From Bythopirellula sp. (GTDB lineage Bacteria; Planctomycetota; Planctomycetia; Pirellulales; Lacipirellulaceae), in NCBI GenBank assembly GCA_028285205.1, contig JANQQA010000122.1, positions 123,878 through 187,877 on the forward strand: a stretch of DNA of 64,000 nt, written 5' to 3'. Positions within the stretch are counted from its first letter, which is position 1; each line of letters begins with the position of its first letter. This document shows positions 46,161 to 55,277 of this stretch, piece by piece. The notes beneath the pieces are model-generated. The model did not search any database and was not told where the DNA came from. It saw only the letters and a program-made list of their open reading frames with translations. The translations under genes and the position numbers were made by a program.

Positions 46161-46245
46161 GCCACGGATTGAACACGGATGAAACACAGATCGACGGATA
46201 CCTGGTCGTTCCGTGTTTAATCTGTGTTTCTTCCGTGGCTTTTTT
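46161..46245 (+). terminator. CACGGAT/CACAGAT palindrome with T-run
   Basis: GCCACGGATTGAACACGGAT and the following GAAACACAGAT are mirrored by CCGTGTTTAATCTGTGTTTC and TTCCGTGGC, then six T residues. The stem is long with several mismatches. It lies about 120 nt after the DUF4252-like gene, and a terminator role is plausible. Sequences of this wording recur in many unrelated bacterial genomes (from general recall, not checked). Confidence 0.65.
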
Positions 46246-46284
46246 CCACGAAACTGCAGCAAGGGAACAATTGTGAGATTCTAA

Positions 46285-46440
46285 GTTTTGAAAGGTTTCT
46301 TGTTTTCATTTACAAAACCTGGCGGTCGTCGGCCTAAGCGGATATTTCTAACACCTTGCCTTCCAACAGGTTGCGGCGATCGGCTCCATCGCCCACGGGG
46401 TAGGTTTTGAAAGGTTGGCGGTTTCCGACCTTTCAGAATC
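46285..46440 (-). repeat. 156-bp two-hairpin repeated element, copy 2
   Basis: On the minus strand it begins with a hairpin (TTCTGAAAGGT...ACCTTTCAAAACC, 46440-46403) and ends with a hairpin ending in AACCTTTCAAAAC (to 46285). The order, spacing and part of the core (GGCAA, TAG.AA.ATCC) match copy 1 at 31376-31530. It sits between convergent genes, unlike copy 1, which is between divergent ones. No ORF is present. Confidence 0.75.
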
Positions 46441-46648
46441 GCATCGGTCGTACCGTGAGCGCAGCGATTCTACCTCTTCGAGTTGCCAAAGAACGAACCG
46501 GCGCAACGCGCACCGTATTCAATTCTAGTGATCTGAACTCGGCAATTCAGCAACGATTTTTGGGCCACTTGCCGATGGTGTTGTAAAGCGTCGAGCGGAG
46601 ATACGTAGCGTATAAAAACCGATATCGTTTCCGCAATCGACGGTGCAA

Positions 46649-48592
46649 TCAATAGTTAGATGTTTCGTAACGTCGCCCAACTCCGCCCACACTGAGGATT
46701 GCGACCGTCAACAGCACAAGGGACGAAGCTGGTTCTGGCACCAATGTGACCGTGAGAATCGAAGCTGTCGGAATATCGAGGCGAAAGTCGAATGCGAACT
46801 CTGTGCCGTCTGCGAGCAGCCCAGAGATTGTGGAGCCAGCGCTTCGGTTATCAAGACGAGTCCGTTGACCTGGCCTTAGATTGTCTATTTCCGTCCCGTC
46901 CAATTGGAACTCTGTTCCGATTAGGTTTACTGTGTTTGGGCCGAATACTGCCCAATTGGAAATCGAGCCGCCAGAAAGGGTTAGTACGCTATCGCGCCAC
47001 AAACTTACTGTCCCCTCTATGCTCCCGCCAGACATATCAATGGTACTTTCCGGTCTTGCGGTCAGCATATGCCTTAGACTGCCGCCCGAAATGTTCAATG
47101 TGGCGTCCTCCCAAAGATCTACTCGCGCCCTTATGGTCCCACTAGCGAGGTTGACAGTGCTCGTTGAATGTACTTCGAGGCTTCCATTGACACTTCCTCC
47201 ATCAATCTCCACTGTGCTATCCGAGACAGTTAAGCCATTAACAAATCCGCCCTGTAGGACACGAACCCGGCTGTTGTGACTGGCACGCACTCCCGACGCA
47301 TAGCCCGTTTGTCCGTCCGAGTCTGTGTGGAAGAGATTCAATTCGGAATCGTATAGTTTTAACTCGTAAATCCTCCCACCGGTTACATCGATCCTTCCCG
47401 CGATGCTATTGAAATAGCGAATTTCACCTTCTTCAAGTATTAGCGTTTGACCGGATCGGAGGCCAGCTGGTGATTCGTCGCTGGGAACTATAATTGGTGT
47501 GGTGACGACGGGAGGCAGCGTAGCATTCACGATTCGCGCGTTGTGAAGCACGTCAAATCCGTGGAGAAAGATGAATGGCGTCCCGTTCTCCAGCGTGCCA
47601 GCGAATACGTCCGATTCGGTTAGTGTTATCACCTCGCCGTCAAACGGAATTCCGTTGAGCCTGAATTCGCCACCGAAAATTGTGACGTTGCTCCCTCTCT
47701 CTGCACTCAGTTTGCCTATGGTTCCGCCGCTTAGGTTCAAACTCGTGCCGCTTGCGAATGTCGCACCAGCGACTTTTCCGCCTGAGATATTAGTAGTTCC
47801 TCCGGGCATATCACGCGGGCGTAAACTACCGTCGCTACGTAGCGCAAATCCATGCGGACTCTCAATGGTTCCGCCGGTGATATCTACTTTGCTACCTGGC
47901 CTCACTACAACCTGACGGTCGATGCGCCCCCCAGAAACGTTCAGATACCCTCCGTCGTTCGCAATAATTGAGCCGATTAGCTCTGCACCTGTTACACTGA
48001 CCAAGCCGCCGGATTCAATGTTAATGCTGGTGTTCGACCCACCCACGGTTCCGACTTGACCGCCTCCGATTGAAAGCTGGCTGCCCGTGTGAACGTGAAT
48101 ACGATCCTCAAGCAGTCCCCCTCGCACATGCACGACACTTTCGTCGAATGCACGCAGCCCTTGCACCGTTCCACCGGAGATTTCCATCCGTGAATCTGCA
48201 GCTCGCAAACCAAGATCGACCGAGCCACCGATAATCTCAAGTTCGGCGCCAACAACATTAAAGTTTCTGGGGAGTTCGCCGCCGTCGGTTAGCGTCAACC
48301 GTTGTCCGCGACGCAATCCATTTGGTGACAACTCGCTGTCGACCATGATAGGAGTAGTGTTTAGCTCCGGCAGAGAACTCCGTTTGAAAACCACGCCATC
48401 GGAGCTAGCGCTGGTTGCAGCCGCAATGATAAAAGGCGAACCGTCTTTCAAAGTGCCAGTCAGTATATCATCTGGATCCTGCAACTTTAATGTCGTATCC
48501 AGCACCTCCGTGCCATTCAGAAGAAACTCGTCACCATAGATTGTAACGAGACTTCCTTCTTCGGCACTGAACGCGTCTCCGAACGCCCCCAC
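46649..48592 (-). CDS. PEP-CTERM beta-repeat protein, C-terminal part (frameshifted)
   Basis: A 647-codon frame encoding most of a secreted repeat protein. It carries many I/V-x-GG units (ISGGTVQG, ISGGKVAG, LSGGTIGK, MSGGSIEG), suggesting a beta-helix. Two longer repeats contain TTPI-VDSELSPNGLRRGQ-like segments, and the C-terminus is PEP-CTERM (VPEPASSLVLLTVAILSVGG, then a basic tail RRYETSNY), so exosortase-dependent sorting is likely. It has no start of its own: the nominal GTG 48592 is inside the upstream frame. It joins the N-terminal piece at 48517-49044 by a one-base frameshift at a C5 (G5 on the minus strand) run at 48586-48590. Restoring one G there gives about 800 aa. Confidence 0.8.
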   Translation of the reverse strand: MGAFGDAFSAEEGSLVTIYGDEFLLNGTEVLDTTLKLQDPDDILTGTLKDGSPFIIAAATSASSDGVVFKRSSLPELNTTPIMVDSELSPNGLRRGQRLTLTDGGELPRNFNVVGAELEIIGGSVDLGLRAADSRMEISGGTVQGLRAFDESVVHVRGGLLEDRIHVHTGSQLSIGGGQVGTVGGSNTSINIESGGLVSVTGAELIGSIIANDGGYLNVSGGRIDRQVVVRPGSKVDITGGTIESPHGFALRSDGSLRPRDMPGGTTNISGGKVAGATFASGTSLNLSGGTIGKLSAERGSNVTIFGGEFRLNGIPFDGEVITLTESDVFAGTLENGTPFIFLHGFDVLHNARIVNATLPPVVTTPIIVPSDESPAGLRSGQTLILEEGEIRYFNSIAGRIDVTGGRIYELKLYDSELNLFHTDSDGQTGYASGVRASHNSRVRVLQGGFVNGLTVSDSTVEIDGGSVNGSLEVHSTSTVNLASGTIRARVDLWEDATLNISGGSLRHMLTARPESTIDMSGGSIEGTVSLWRDSVLTLSGGSISNWAVFGPNTVNLIGTEFQLDGTEIDNLRPGQRTRLDNRSAGSTISGLLADGTEFAFDFRLDIPTASILTVTLVPEPASSLVLLTVAILSVGGVGRRYETSNY

Positions 48593-49044
48593 GCAACCCT
48601 GACAACACTTCCAGGTTCTGCATCGAAGAATCCACGTGCCAAGTTATCGGAATCTGGAGTGCCAATGATGCCGCCTGAAATGGTACCTTCTGTACCGGCG
48701 TGAAAGCGAATCGAATGAACTACACCGGATGAAATGTTCACGATCGAGCCATCGAATGCAGCAAAGTATGATCCAACGGTACCGCCAAGAACATTTAGTT
48801 CGCTTTTTGTCTCAGTTCCACCAGGGCGCATCCGCGTGAAGTCACGGACTATTCCTCGCGGAAACAAGTTGACTGTCGTATTCGGGCCAATGTAACCCGG
48901 TGACCCGATCACTGTGTAGTCGCCAGGCACATTAATGATACCAGATGGCAATGGCTGACCACACGAGTCGTGAGCTAGAACCACGGTTGCGGCCGCCGCA
49001 GCAAGAATGCTACCGAAGTTCAGCAACTTCCGTCTGCGTTTCAT
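48517..49044 (-). pseudogene. PEP-CTERM beta-repeat protein, N-terminal part (frameshifted)
   Basis: The N-terminal 151 residues carry a basic start and signal peptide (MKRRRKLLNFGSILAAAAAT) and the beginning of the repeat domain, TVNLFPRGIVRDFTRMRPGG and GTISGGIIGTPDSDNLARGF. The preferred start is ATG 49044; a longer frame to 49098 adds 18 residues. After FFDAEPGSVVRVAWG the frame becomes GRSETRSVPKKEV, unlike the repeat pattern, and ends at 48517. The correct continuation lies in the -1 frame. Either a mutation or an assembly error in the C run could explain this. Confidence 0.7.
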
Positions 49045-49408
49045 GAGAGCAATACCCTTACCATGTAGTTGGCGTTTCGTTCCGCACACATGACGCATTG
49101 CATGAGTGCGTGAATTAGCGGGCTCCTGCTCGAGGCAACCCTCAGGCAGCTTCGGCCATTGACGCTATCATGTCAATAGCGTTCAATGCGTGAGTTATTG
49201 CAATTCCATCTCGGCCTGTGATAGGAAAGGGTTAATACTAAAGTACCATCTATGTAAAGCTGTCACGATAGGTTTCGTCCAAGCGCCTAGCGCTCGAATT
49301 GACTTTCCCATACAATGCCAACGCGCTGAGTTCACACCAGTTTCTTAAGGTGACTTACAACGTCAGACTTTCAGTGCGCTGCGCCCTCGTCGAATCTGGT
49401 ACGTGCGG
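49045..49408. other. Intergenic region upstream of the PEP-CTERM gene
   Basis: About 360 bases between two minus-strand genes. One inverted repeat is described separately. I see no supportable ORF, and no convincing -35/-10 pair. Confidence 0.4.
49159..49176. promoter_or_regulatory. TTGAC-N8-GTCAA inverted repeat
   Basis: The sequence TTGACGCTATCATGTCAA is a near-palindrome about 115-130 nt upstream of the PEP-CTERM gene start. It looks like a dimeric regulator site, but no regulator is known. Confidence 0.25.
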
Positions 49409-50056
49409 TCAAATTGCGTCAGCGCAATCGGATGTATTGCCACAACAAGCCGCACGCATAGCGGCGATTGAATCGTGGCAGAATCGTCGCTGGGCGACTC
49501 GTAGCAGGGGCAAGACCAGCGACATGCTGAACGTCTTGGGGCGGGAAAAGGAGTAGATCTCGTAACTCACTTCACTCGTTTGCTGATCAAGTGCAACAGT
49601 AAAGCGTTCCTCACCGATGAATGGATACTCCTGGGTAGTGCCGTAGCTGAAACCGAAGCGATTGGGAACTGAATCGTCAACTGAAACGATCTTGGCCACA
49701 CTCAAGGAATAGACTAGGTACTTCCTTGCGAGCGTCGCGACGATCGAGCCGGCTGCGATGGGCTCGAGTGGTCCGACATGTTGCACCCAGCCGAGATTCA
49801 GCATGCGGAAGTTTTCAATTGCCGCCTTTGCATTTTGGAAGGCGACTTCACCGTGACCAATAACCGCACGTGATTGGTTGCTGGCGAAGCCTGCGGGGCA
49901 GAGTGACTGATTGGTGTCGCCAGTCTCTGCGTAAGTCAGCTCTGCCTGCCGATTGGCAGCGATCGTGGCACGAATGAGTGCGTCGTCAGGGCGTTGGAGA
50001 AGTAGCAAGGCTTCGACGGTTACAGAATCTGCGGCAGTGAATTCGGATAGGTCCAC
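49409..50056 (-). CDS. DUF1990-like protein
   Basis: A 215-aa protein with the late family pattern RFGFSYGTTQEYPFIGEERF and the C-terminal SFSRPKTFSMSLVLPLLRVA, as in DUF1990 proteins of actinobacteria and plants. It also has the family's central NAKAAIENFRMLNLGWVQ. The start is GTG 50056, without a visible ribosome binding site. No membrane segment or signal peptide is evident. Function unknown; the family is linked to lipid or polyketide-like binding by fold only. Confidence 0.75.
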   Translation of the reverse strand: MDLSEFTAADSVTVEALLLLQRPDDALIRATIAANRQAELTYAETGDTNQSLCPAGFASNQSRAVIGHGEVAFQNAKAAIENFRMLNLGWVQHVGPLEPIAAGSIVATLARKYLVYSLSVAKIVSVDDSVPNRFGFSYGTTQEYPFIGEERFTVALDQQTSEVSYEIYSFSRPKTFSMSLVLPLLRVAQRRFCHDSIAAMRAACCGNTSDCADAI

Positions 50057-50332
50057 GCGGAATTCGTTAACCGGCTTAACGATGCCTGCTTAACGGCTCT
50101 AGACCGATGGGTTGGCAGGTCAGATGTGGCTGAGCGAGCAATCGCAACCCGCCAGCGCGTGTTTCATGAGTTCCAACCACATGGTAAGCTGGGGTAGCAT
50201 GCCTATGGTGCCATGTACGTTATGCACTCACCCCTGTCTTGAACCGAATGACTTCTCAGACTGCCTCCGGCTTGCGAGAATGACCGAAAGTTTCGAATTA
50301 ACGCGCCTCACAATCTAATAGCGACTTCAATC

Positions 50333-50680
50333 ATGAAGAGTGTCTTTTGGGTGCTGCTTGGTGGATTTCTTGGTGCCGCGATAGGGCTTGTTATGCCCAT
50401 TGGTATGACGCGTTTATTCACGCTCATCTCCGGAGATGGTGCGGGAATCGGGACTGTGTTCTCACTACTGATGCCTTTCTCCGTCTTGTTCGGGATGGTG
50501 GTTGGTGCTGGTGCCGGGAGCTATCGGGCGCGGACGGGCAGTTGGTCAGGATCGTTTGACGGATCTAGCAACCATCGGTCCGTCGACGAGCATCGCACCA
50601 CATTAGCACAAGGTTTTTCCGCACCATATCGCCAAGTGGCCGACAAAACTGAACACCATGCCCCAGACGTCAGAGAATGA
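50333..50680 (+). CDS. Small membrane protein
   Basis: A 115-aa protein with two transmembrane helices (about residues 5-27 and 40-64, Gly-rich) and a hydrophilic C-terminal 50 residues (RARTGSWSGSFDGSSNHRSV...). ATG 50333 starts a predicted N-terminal helix, MKSVFWVLLGGFLGAAIGLV. There is no known family signature, and it is flanked by genes on the other strand. Confidence 0.6.
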   Translation: MKSVFWVLLGGFLGAAIGLVMPIGMTRLFTLISGDGAGIGTVFSLLMPFSVLFGMVVGAGAGSYRARTGSWSGSFDGSSNHRSVDEHRTTLAQGFSAPYRQVADKTEHHAPDVRE

Positions 50681-50842
50681 TACCGGCACCAACTTGTCGA
50701 CGAATAAAGTTCGACATCATGAGCGACATTCGGTTGGAGTGCCGATTGCTTGGATCCTCTTCGTCACACCGGTAGACCTAGCGGTCAACCGGTGCTACCC
50801 GTTGCAACGGGTCAACTCACTACAAAATCACGCACTCAGCGA

Positions 50843-51340
50843 CTACGGCGCGAAGTCCTCGCCCAGTTCTTTTCTGAGCTTTTCCGCGATGTTGCGGAAG
50901 GACTCCGATTCCTCACCGCCTCGCTCGGCTAACTCGTCATGGCAAACCGCGATATGGCGCCCGAGCGTACGCGGATCGAGTTGATCGACATCCAAGGGCG
51001 TGAGCTCGTCCAAGGCGGTTGGCACTTCCTCGACGAAATTCAGGTAATGATCGAGCGACGAGGTCGAGAACAGTTGAATGCGTTTGGCAGGCGTAGCCGC
51101 AACGCAAAACTCGCCGCCCTCCGACGCCTCGGCATATTTCTGAATCGAGATCAGGCAACCGAGAAACGTACTGTCGAGGTACTCGCAGTCGGTGGTGTCG
51201 AACAGAACGCGGCCACTACCGCCAGACAAGAGCGACTGGACCGCCGTCTTCATCGCCGCACTTTCTGACATCGTGCCATGGCCAACGACGCGGATCACGG
51301 TCTCGTGAGCAGTTCGACCGATCAGCAGTGAGGAATTCAC
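50843..51340 (-). CDS. STAS-domain anti-sigma factor antagonist
   Basis: A 165-aa protein from GTG 51340, chosen because GGAGG lies 9 nt upstream. The longer frame to 51397 has no ribosome binding site. The STAS fold shows RVLFDTTDCEYLDSTFLGCLIS with the phosphorylatable Ser in the DST-type motif (usually S/T in YIDSSGL). A C-terminal extension of about 60 residues (HIAVCHDELAERGGEESESF) is helical. It is a probable partner-switching regulator, but no anti-sigma kinase is adjacent. Confidence 0.82.
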   Translation of the reverse strand: MNSSLLIGRTAHETVIRVVGHGTMSESAAMKTAVQSLLSGGSGRVLFDTTDCEYLDSTFLGCLISIQKYAEASEGGEFCVAATPAKRIQLFSTSSLDHYLNFVEEVPTALDELTPLDVDQLDPRTLGRHIAVCHDELAERGGEESESFRNIAEKLRKELGEDFAP

Positions 51341-51523
51341 AGGTCTGACCCTCCCAGGAAAAGTAAAGAAGCGTGCGTACACAGCTAACTCTTCCACCGT
51401 TGCCGGGAGCGCAGTCTACCAGATCGACCACACGTTGGCAAAAAGCGGCACAGCTTACCAGCGTGACGCAACCAAAAATGAGAGAGAATCAATTGGCCGG
51501 CGTAACCCACCGATGGGGCCGGG

Positions 51524-54511
51524 CTAACGCACGCTACGACTGCCCGCTCCCAGGGTCAGGCCGAGCGCCAACAGCAACAGGCACCCAGGCTCGGGCACAG
51601 CGACCTGACCGGCCAGCGGCGCTGAGCCGGTGAGTTGTTGCTGCCAGACCAAGTAATCACGTCCGTCGGTGTCGCCATCGCCGTCGGCGTCGCCGGCATC
51701 AGTTTGGCCGAGGGCGGACTGCCAGATGGCCAGGTCGGTGGCATCGACGAAGCCATCGCCGTTGAAGTCAGCGGGCAGGTTGGCCGCCAGTGCGAACGCA
51801 ATGAACTCGTTGGCGTCGAGGTTGCCGTCAGAGTCGAGCGAGGCTGGTAGTTGCAGCGAGTACAGCAGCTCGCCACCGTCGGCGGAATCAAAGACAGCCA
51901 CAGCCAGGTAGATCTGCTCGGGCAACTCGCCAAACTCTTCCAGCAAGTTAATCGTGCCTTCCAGCACGCCGCCGTTCGCGCCGGTGATCGCTTCGACCGA
52001 ACTAGAGACATCAAACCAGCCTTCGAAGTCATTATCGTTTTCGTCAGCCAGGAAGGCGTCCCACTCGGCGACCTGCCCTGACTTCGCCCAGTTTGCGTCG
52101 GTCAGCGCGCCGGGTGAGTCGGCCAGATAGATGAACACGTCGCCGCCTTCGCCGGCGTCGTCGGTCGCGACGTACAGCACGTTGCCTTCCAGCGCGGCAT
52201 GCAATGCGCGATCGCCCGCCGCGGCGACTTCGATAGCTTGCGGATCAAGCAGGCCGTCCATCACGAAGCCCACCGGCGGGTCCCCGCCTTCCACCGCGAA
52301 GTGCCAGTCGCCGCCCCCGTTGTTGTCCCAAGTGCCGGCGCCGTCGTTAAACGCCAGGTCGAACTGCGAGGCGCTGGACAGAATCGTCACGTCGAGGTCC
52401 CACGTTTCGTTGGAGGCATTCCAACTCATCGGCTCGTCCGGGTCGAGGACGGTCGACCAATCGTCGAAGCCAATGTGCGCGAAGATTTCACTGGCACCAG
52501 CCAATGGTCCACCAGACGCGTCGAACGAAATCGTGATCAACTCACCTGCTGTGGGCAGCCCAGGACCGAGCGTCACGTCTGAGCCGCCGGTGAGGAGGTC
52601 CGCCGAGCCGACATATACGTGCTGAATATCGGTGCGCTCGATGTTGCCATTGCCGTCAATCGCTTCGACGAAGTAGTCCACCAGCACGTCTTCGAGTCCA
52701 TCGATCATCGCTCCGTAGCGGAGTGCTCGGTAAGTCGGCGTGAGGATTCCCGATGGCGGCGCCACGTCGCTGGAACTCATGTCGAGCGTGATCCAATCGC
52801 CAACTTCATCGCCGCCAGCGTAGGTTTCGTTTTGGATCGAGTTGAGCGGATTGGTACCATCGTCGTCGATGCGGTACTTGAGTTGAACGCTGTTGAGTCC
52901 GCTGACGTCGTAGGCGTACGTCCACACTTCGAAGTCGCTGGGCTGCGTCTGGCCGAACTCGTCGCCGCCGGGGTTGTAGGATTCGCGTTGCGGTACAAAA
53001 ACCGTCGGTGCCGTCGTTTCGACGCCGAAGTAGCTGTTGAGCACGTTGTCAGCGTGCGCGACGGCTTGGTTGGAACCAAGTGTGACGTTGCTATCCCATA
53101 CCTCGGTGCCGTCCCAGTACCAATGGTCGGAGGCTTCCGCCTGCAGCAGCGTGTGCCAGGCGCGTTCGGTGGATGTGCCGACGCCATTGATGATGTTGTC
53201 GAGGTTGGTGGCCGGTGCGATGTCGTCAGCCGTGAAGACGCGATTCTTCGCCGCGGTGAGTACGGCCCAACTGTTGCGATCGGGGCTCCAGCCCGTGTCG
53301 GGATTCGGATCGCCCAGCCACTTTTTGAACTCAGGATCGCCATTGTCCGCGCCGGCCCAACTACCGTTTTCGATGTGCACGACGTCGTTGGGATTGACGG
53401 GGAAGCGATCGAGATAGTCCTGCACGGTCGATACATCGTAGTTGGAATTGTTCGATGCCCAGTTGCCCATGTTGTTGAAGTTGCCGTGGTAGTAGGCCTC
53501 GCTGCCGCCGCCAAAGTTGTCGCCATCGTGATGCAGCAATACGAACATTGGATGATCAGGGTCGGTATTGAATTGACGATACTGATTCATCACTTGCTCG
53601 TACTGCAACGCCCCGAAACCGCCGCGGCCGTCCTCGTTGCCTTCGTAGCGCGCTGCCGGCACGGCGACGATTTTGCTGATCTCGCCAGTCGCGGGATCGA
53701 CGTGTTGCACGTTGTGGGGGCGATAGGCAAACGGTGCGGCCACTTTGCTGGGTGCCCACAGGTTGTTGAGCTGTACCCATTGGTTTTCAGGAATCGCGGG
53801 ATTGATCTGATCGGCACGATTCGGACGATACAGATTCGAGCTATCAGTGTGCGGATAATTCTCGACGGCGCGCTCCAGGTGAATGCTGTCGACGATCGAC
53901 CACTCGATCCCTTCGGCCACCAGCGCTGGAATGATACGAGTGGAGAATGCCGTCTCGGGCGGAAAGATACCCTTGGAGAACGGCACACTTGCTCCCCATG
54001 TTTGGGTGTGGACGTGCTTTTGCAGCTTGATCTGCATCTGGATGTCGCGCGTATCCAAGAGCGGCATCAGCGGATGGTTGAAGCCAAAGTTCACCATGTC
54101 GAGCCGGCGGTTGCCTTCGCTCGTTTGCCAATTGGCGGCCTGACGGTAGGCACCTTCCCAGTTGTTCCACTGGCCGCCATTCACACCTGCTGCTTCTAGA
54201 TCGTTCAGGTTGCGGATCAGCGAACCGGAGAATGATACTTGCGCACCCAAGTGTGGCAAACCGAGCCCTGATTGCACCGCGTCTCGCGGCCAGGTGGTGT
54301 ACGGGCCACCGCGTTGGTTATGAACGTCGACGACGCTGAAGGAAAAATCGCCGGAGTTCTCCGTTTCGAAAATCGTCTGCCCAGGGCGATAGGTGGGTTG
54401 ATGCATGTGCCAGAGAAAGCCGACGTGGATCGGCTCCTGGCCCGACGCACGGCAGGGCGCGAAACTGCAGACGAGGAGAGCTAGCAGACAAATAGAGGTT
54501 CGCGGTTTCAT
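51524..54511 (-). CDS. Secreted GH57-like glycosidase with dockerin and PEP-CTERM
   Basis: A 995-aa secreted enzyme related to glycoside hydrolase family 57. The signal peptide is SICLLALLVCSFAPCRASG. The GH57 start is GFLWHMHQPTYRPGQ (residues 31-45); the family nucleophile segment is FPPETAF with Glu186, and HHDGDNFGGG and the later DVSTVQDYLDRFPVN follow. Middle residues (roughly 520-870) are beta-rich accessory modules (starch- or cell-surface-binding type, inferred). Near the C-terminus are dockerin-like calcium repeats (DFNGDGFVDATDLAIWQS, DADGDGDTDGRDYLVWQ). The protein ends in VPEPGCLLLLALGLTLG and a basic tail, i.e. PEP-CTERM. The exact substrate (alpha-glucan or other) is unproven. 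Confidence 0.88.
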   Translation of the reverse strand: MKPRTSICLLALLVCSFAPCRASGQEPIHVGFLWHMHQPTYRPGQTIFETENSGDFSFSVVDVHNQRGGPYTTWPRDAVQSGLGLPHLGAQVSFSGSLIRNLNDLEAAGVNGGQWNNWEGAYRQAANWQTSEGNRRLDMVNFGFNHPLMPLLDTRDIQMQIKLQKHVHTQTWGASVPFSKGIFPPETAFSTRIIPALVAEGIEWSIVDSIHLERAVENYPHTDSSNLYRPNRADQINPAIPENQWVQLNNLWAPSKVAAPFAYRPHNVQHVDPATGEISKIVAVPAARYEGNEDGRGGFGALQYEQVMNQYRQFNTDPDHPMFVLLHHDGDNFGGGSEAYYHGNFNNMGNWASNNSNYDVSTVQDYLDRFPVNPNDVVHIENGSWAGADNGDPEFKKWLGDPNPDTGWSPDRNSWAVLTAAKNRVFTADDIAPATNLDNIINGVGTSTERAWHTLLQAEASDHWYWDGTEVWDSNVTLGSNQAVAHADNVLNSYFGVETTAPTVFVPQRESYNPGGDEFGQTQPSDFEVWTYAYDVSGLNSVQLKYRIDDDGTNPLNSIQNETYAGGDEVGDWITLDMSSSDVAPPSGILTPTYRALRYGAMIDGLEDVLVDYFVEAIDGNGNIERTDIQHVYVGSADLLTGGSDVTLGPGLPTAGELITISFDASGGPLAGASEIFAHIGFDDWSTVLDPDEPMSWNASNETWDLDVTILSSASQFDLAFNDGAGTWDNNGGGDWHFAVEGGDPPVGFVMDGLLDPQAIEVAAAGDRALHAALEGNVLYVATDDAGEGGDVFIYLADSPGALTDANWAKSGQVAEWDAFLADENDNDFEGWFDVSSSVEAITGANGGVLEGTINLLEEFGELPEQIYLAVAVFDSADGGELLYSLQLPASLDSDGNLDANEFIAFALAANLPADFNGDGFVDATDLAIWQSALGQTDAGDADGDGDTDGRDYLVWQQQLTGSAPLAGQVAVPEPGCLLLLALGLTLGAGSRSVR

Positions 54512-54666
54512 ATTCGGGACTGGAGACGTAGTGTGGGTGACAAGCTTGTTTGTCTCCTGTTAGTCCGGCCGAGACGGGAATTGGTACCAAAAAAACAGGA
54601 ATACGCCGCATCAATCTAGGCAAATGCGCAATCGCGAGCACAATAGGCGGTGAAAGGTAGGCGGGG

Positions 54667-55044
54667 ATGGATTATGTCGCGCACTTGACTAGCGAGCTGG
54701 GGGTTTCCGCAAGGCAGGCGGCGGGAGGTGCTGGATTGCTGTTGACGGTGGCTCAGCAGCGACTGCACCGCGATGATTTCATGCGCTTGGCCGACACGAT
54801 TCCGGCGATCTCGGACATTATCGGTAAAGCTCCGCGGATCGCCGCCTCGCGGCGGAGCGTGTTGACCGAGACGTTGAGCCGCTGGTTTGGTGGACTTGGT
54901 GGGTTGGCAGGGCTGGCCACCGGTTTCGAGACGCTGGGATGCGAGAAGGCGATGATCCCAAGATTCGTCGACTCGCTCGTCGCGTTCGTGCGCATGAAAA
55001 GTGGCGATGAAGCCGCCACGCTGCTGCAAGGTGTGTTGCGATAG
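54667..55044 (+). CDS. DUF2780-like protein
   Basis: A 125-aa helical protein: MDYVAHLTSELGVSARQAAGGA, LLLTVAQQRLHRDDFMRLAD, and a C-terminal FVDSLVAFVRMKSGDEAATL. It fits the DUF2780 pattern (short helical proteins sometimes called VcgC/VcgE). No signal peptide is present. The role is unknown. Confidence 0.7.
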   Translation: MDYVAHLTSELGVSARQAAGGAGLLLTVAQQRLHRDDFMRLADTIPAISDIIGKAPRIAASRRSVLTETLSRWFGGLGGLAGLATGFETLGCEKAMIPRFVDSLVAFVRMKSGDEAATLLQGVLR

Positions 55045-55082
55045 CTAGGTATCTGTTGAGTTGCGCAATCGATTCCGACTAG

Positions 55083-55252
55083 AATTCGGTGCTTGTTTTC
55101 GCCGCGAGAGTCGCGGAAGCGAAGTGAATACCGAATGTCGAACAAGAAATTTCCATGGAAGAAGTGACGCAACGGTACTTCGTCATTCGAGATTCCTCGC
55201 TCGATGTTCTGCGGATCCGCTCCTCCGTGCGCTCTGTGACTCCGTGGTAAAT
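55083..55252. repeat. Palindromic intergenic segment (GAATGTCGAA/TTCGTCATTCG and CTCCGTG)
   Basis: This 170-bp gap between the DUF2780 and HerA-like genes contains GAATACCGAATGTCGAA mirrored loosely by TACTTCGTCATTCGAGATTC, and a CTCCGTGCGCTCTGTGACTC segment near its end. The wording resembles repetitive intergenic hairpins found in many bacteria. It may be a relic of one. No ORF is present. Confidence 0.4.
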
Positions 55253-55277
55253 TCTGTCTATCGATTCGAAGAAAAAT

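Larger units (their letters stand above)
46043..46648. other. Intergenic region with terminator and 156-bp element
   Basis: About 600 bases between convergent genes. It contains a terminator-like palindrome at 46161-46245 and the second copy of the two-hairpin element at 46285-46440. No supportable ORF is seen in the rest. Confidence 0.5.

Noticed and set aside
52619..54199. 526-codon plus-strand frame
   Set aside because: It lies entirely opposite the GH57-like gene; that gene has a signal peptide, GH57 motifs, dockerin repeats and PEP-CTERM tail, while the plus-strand frame has no recognisable motif. It is an antisense shadow of a GC-rich gene.
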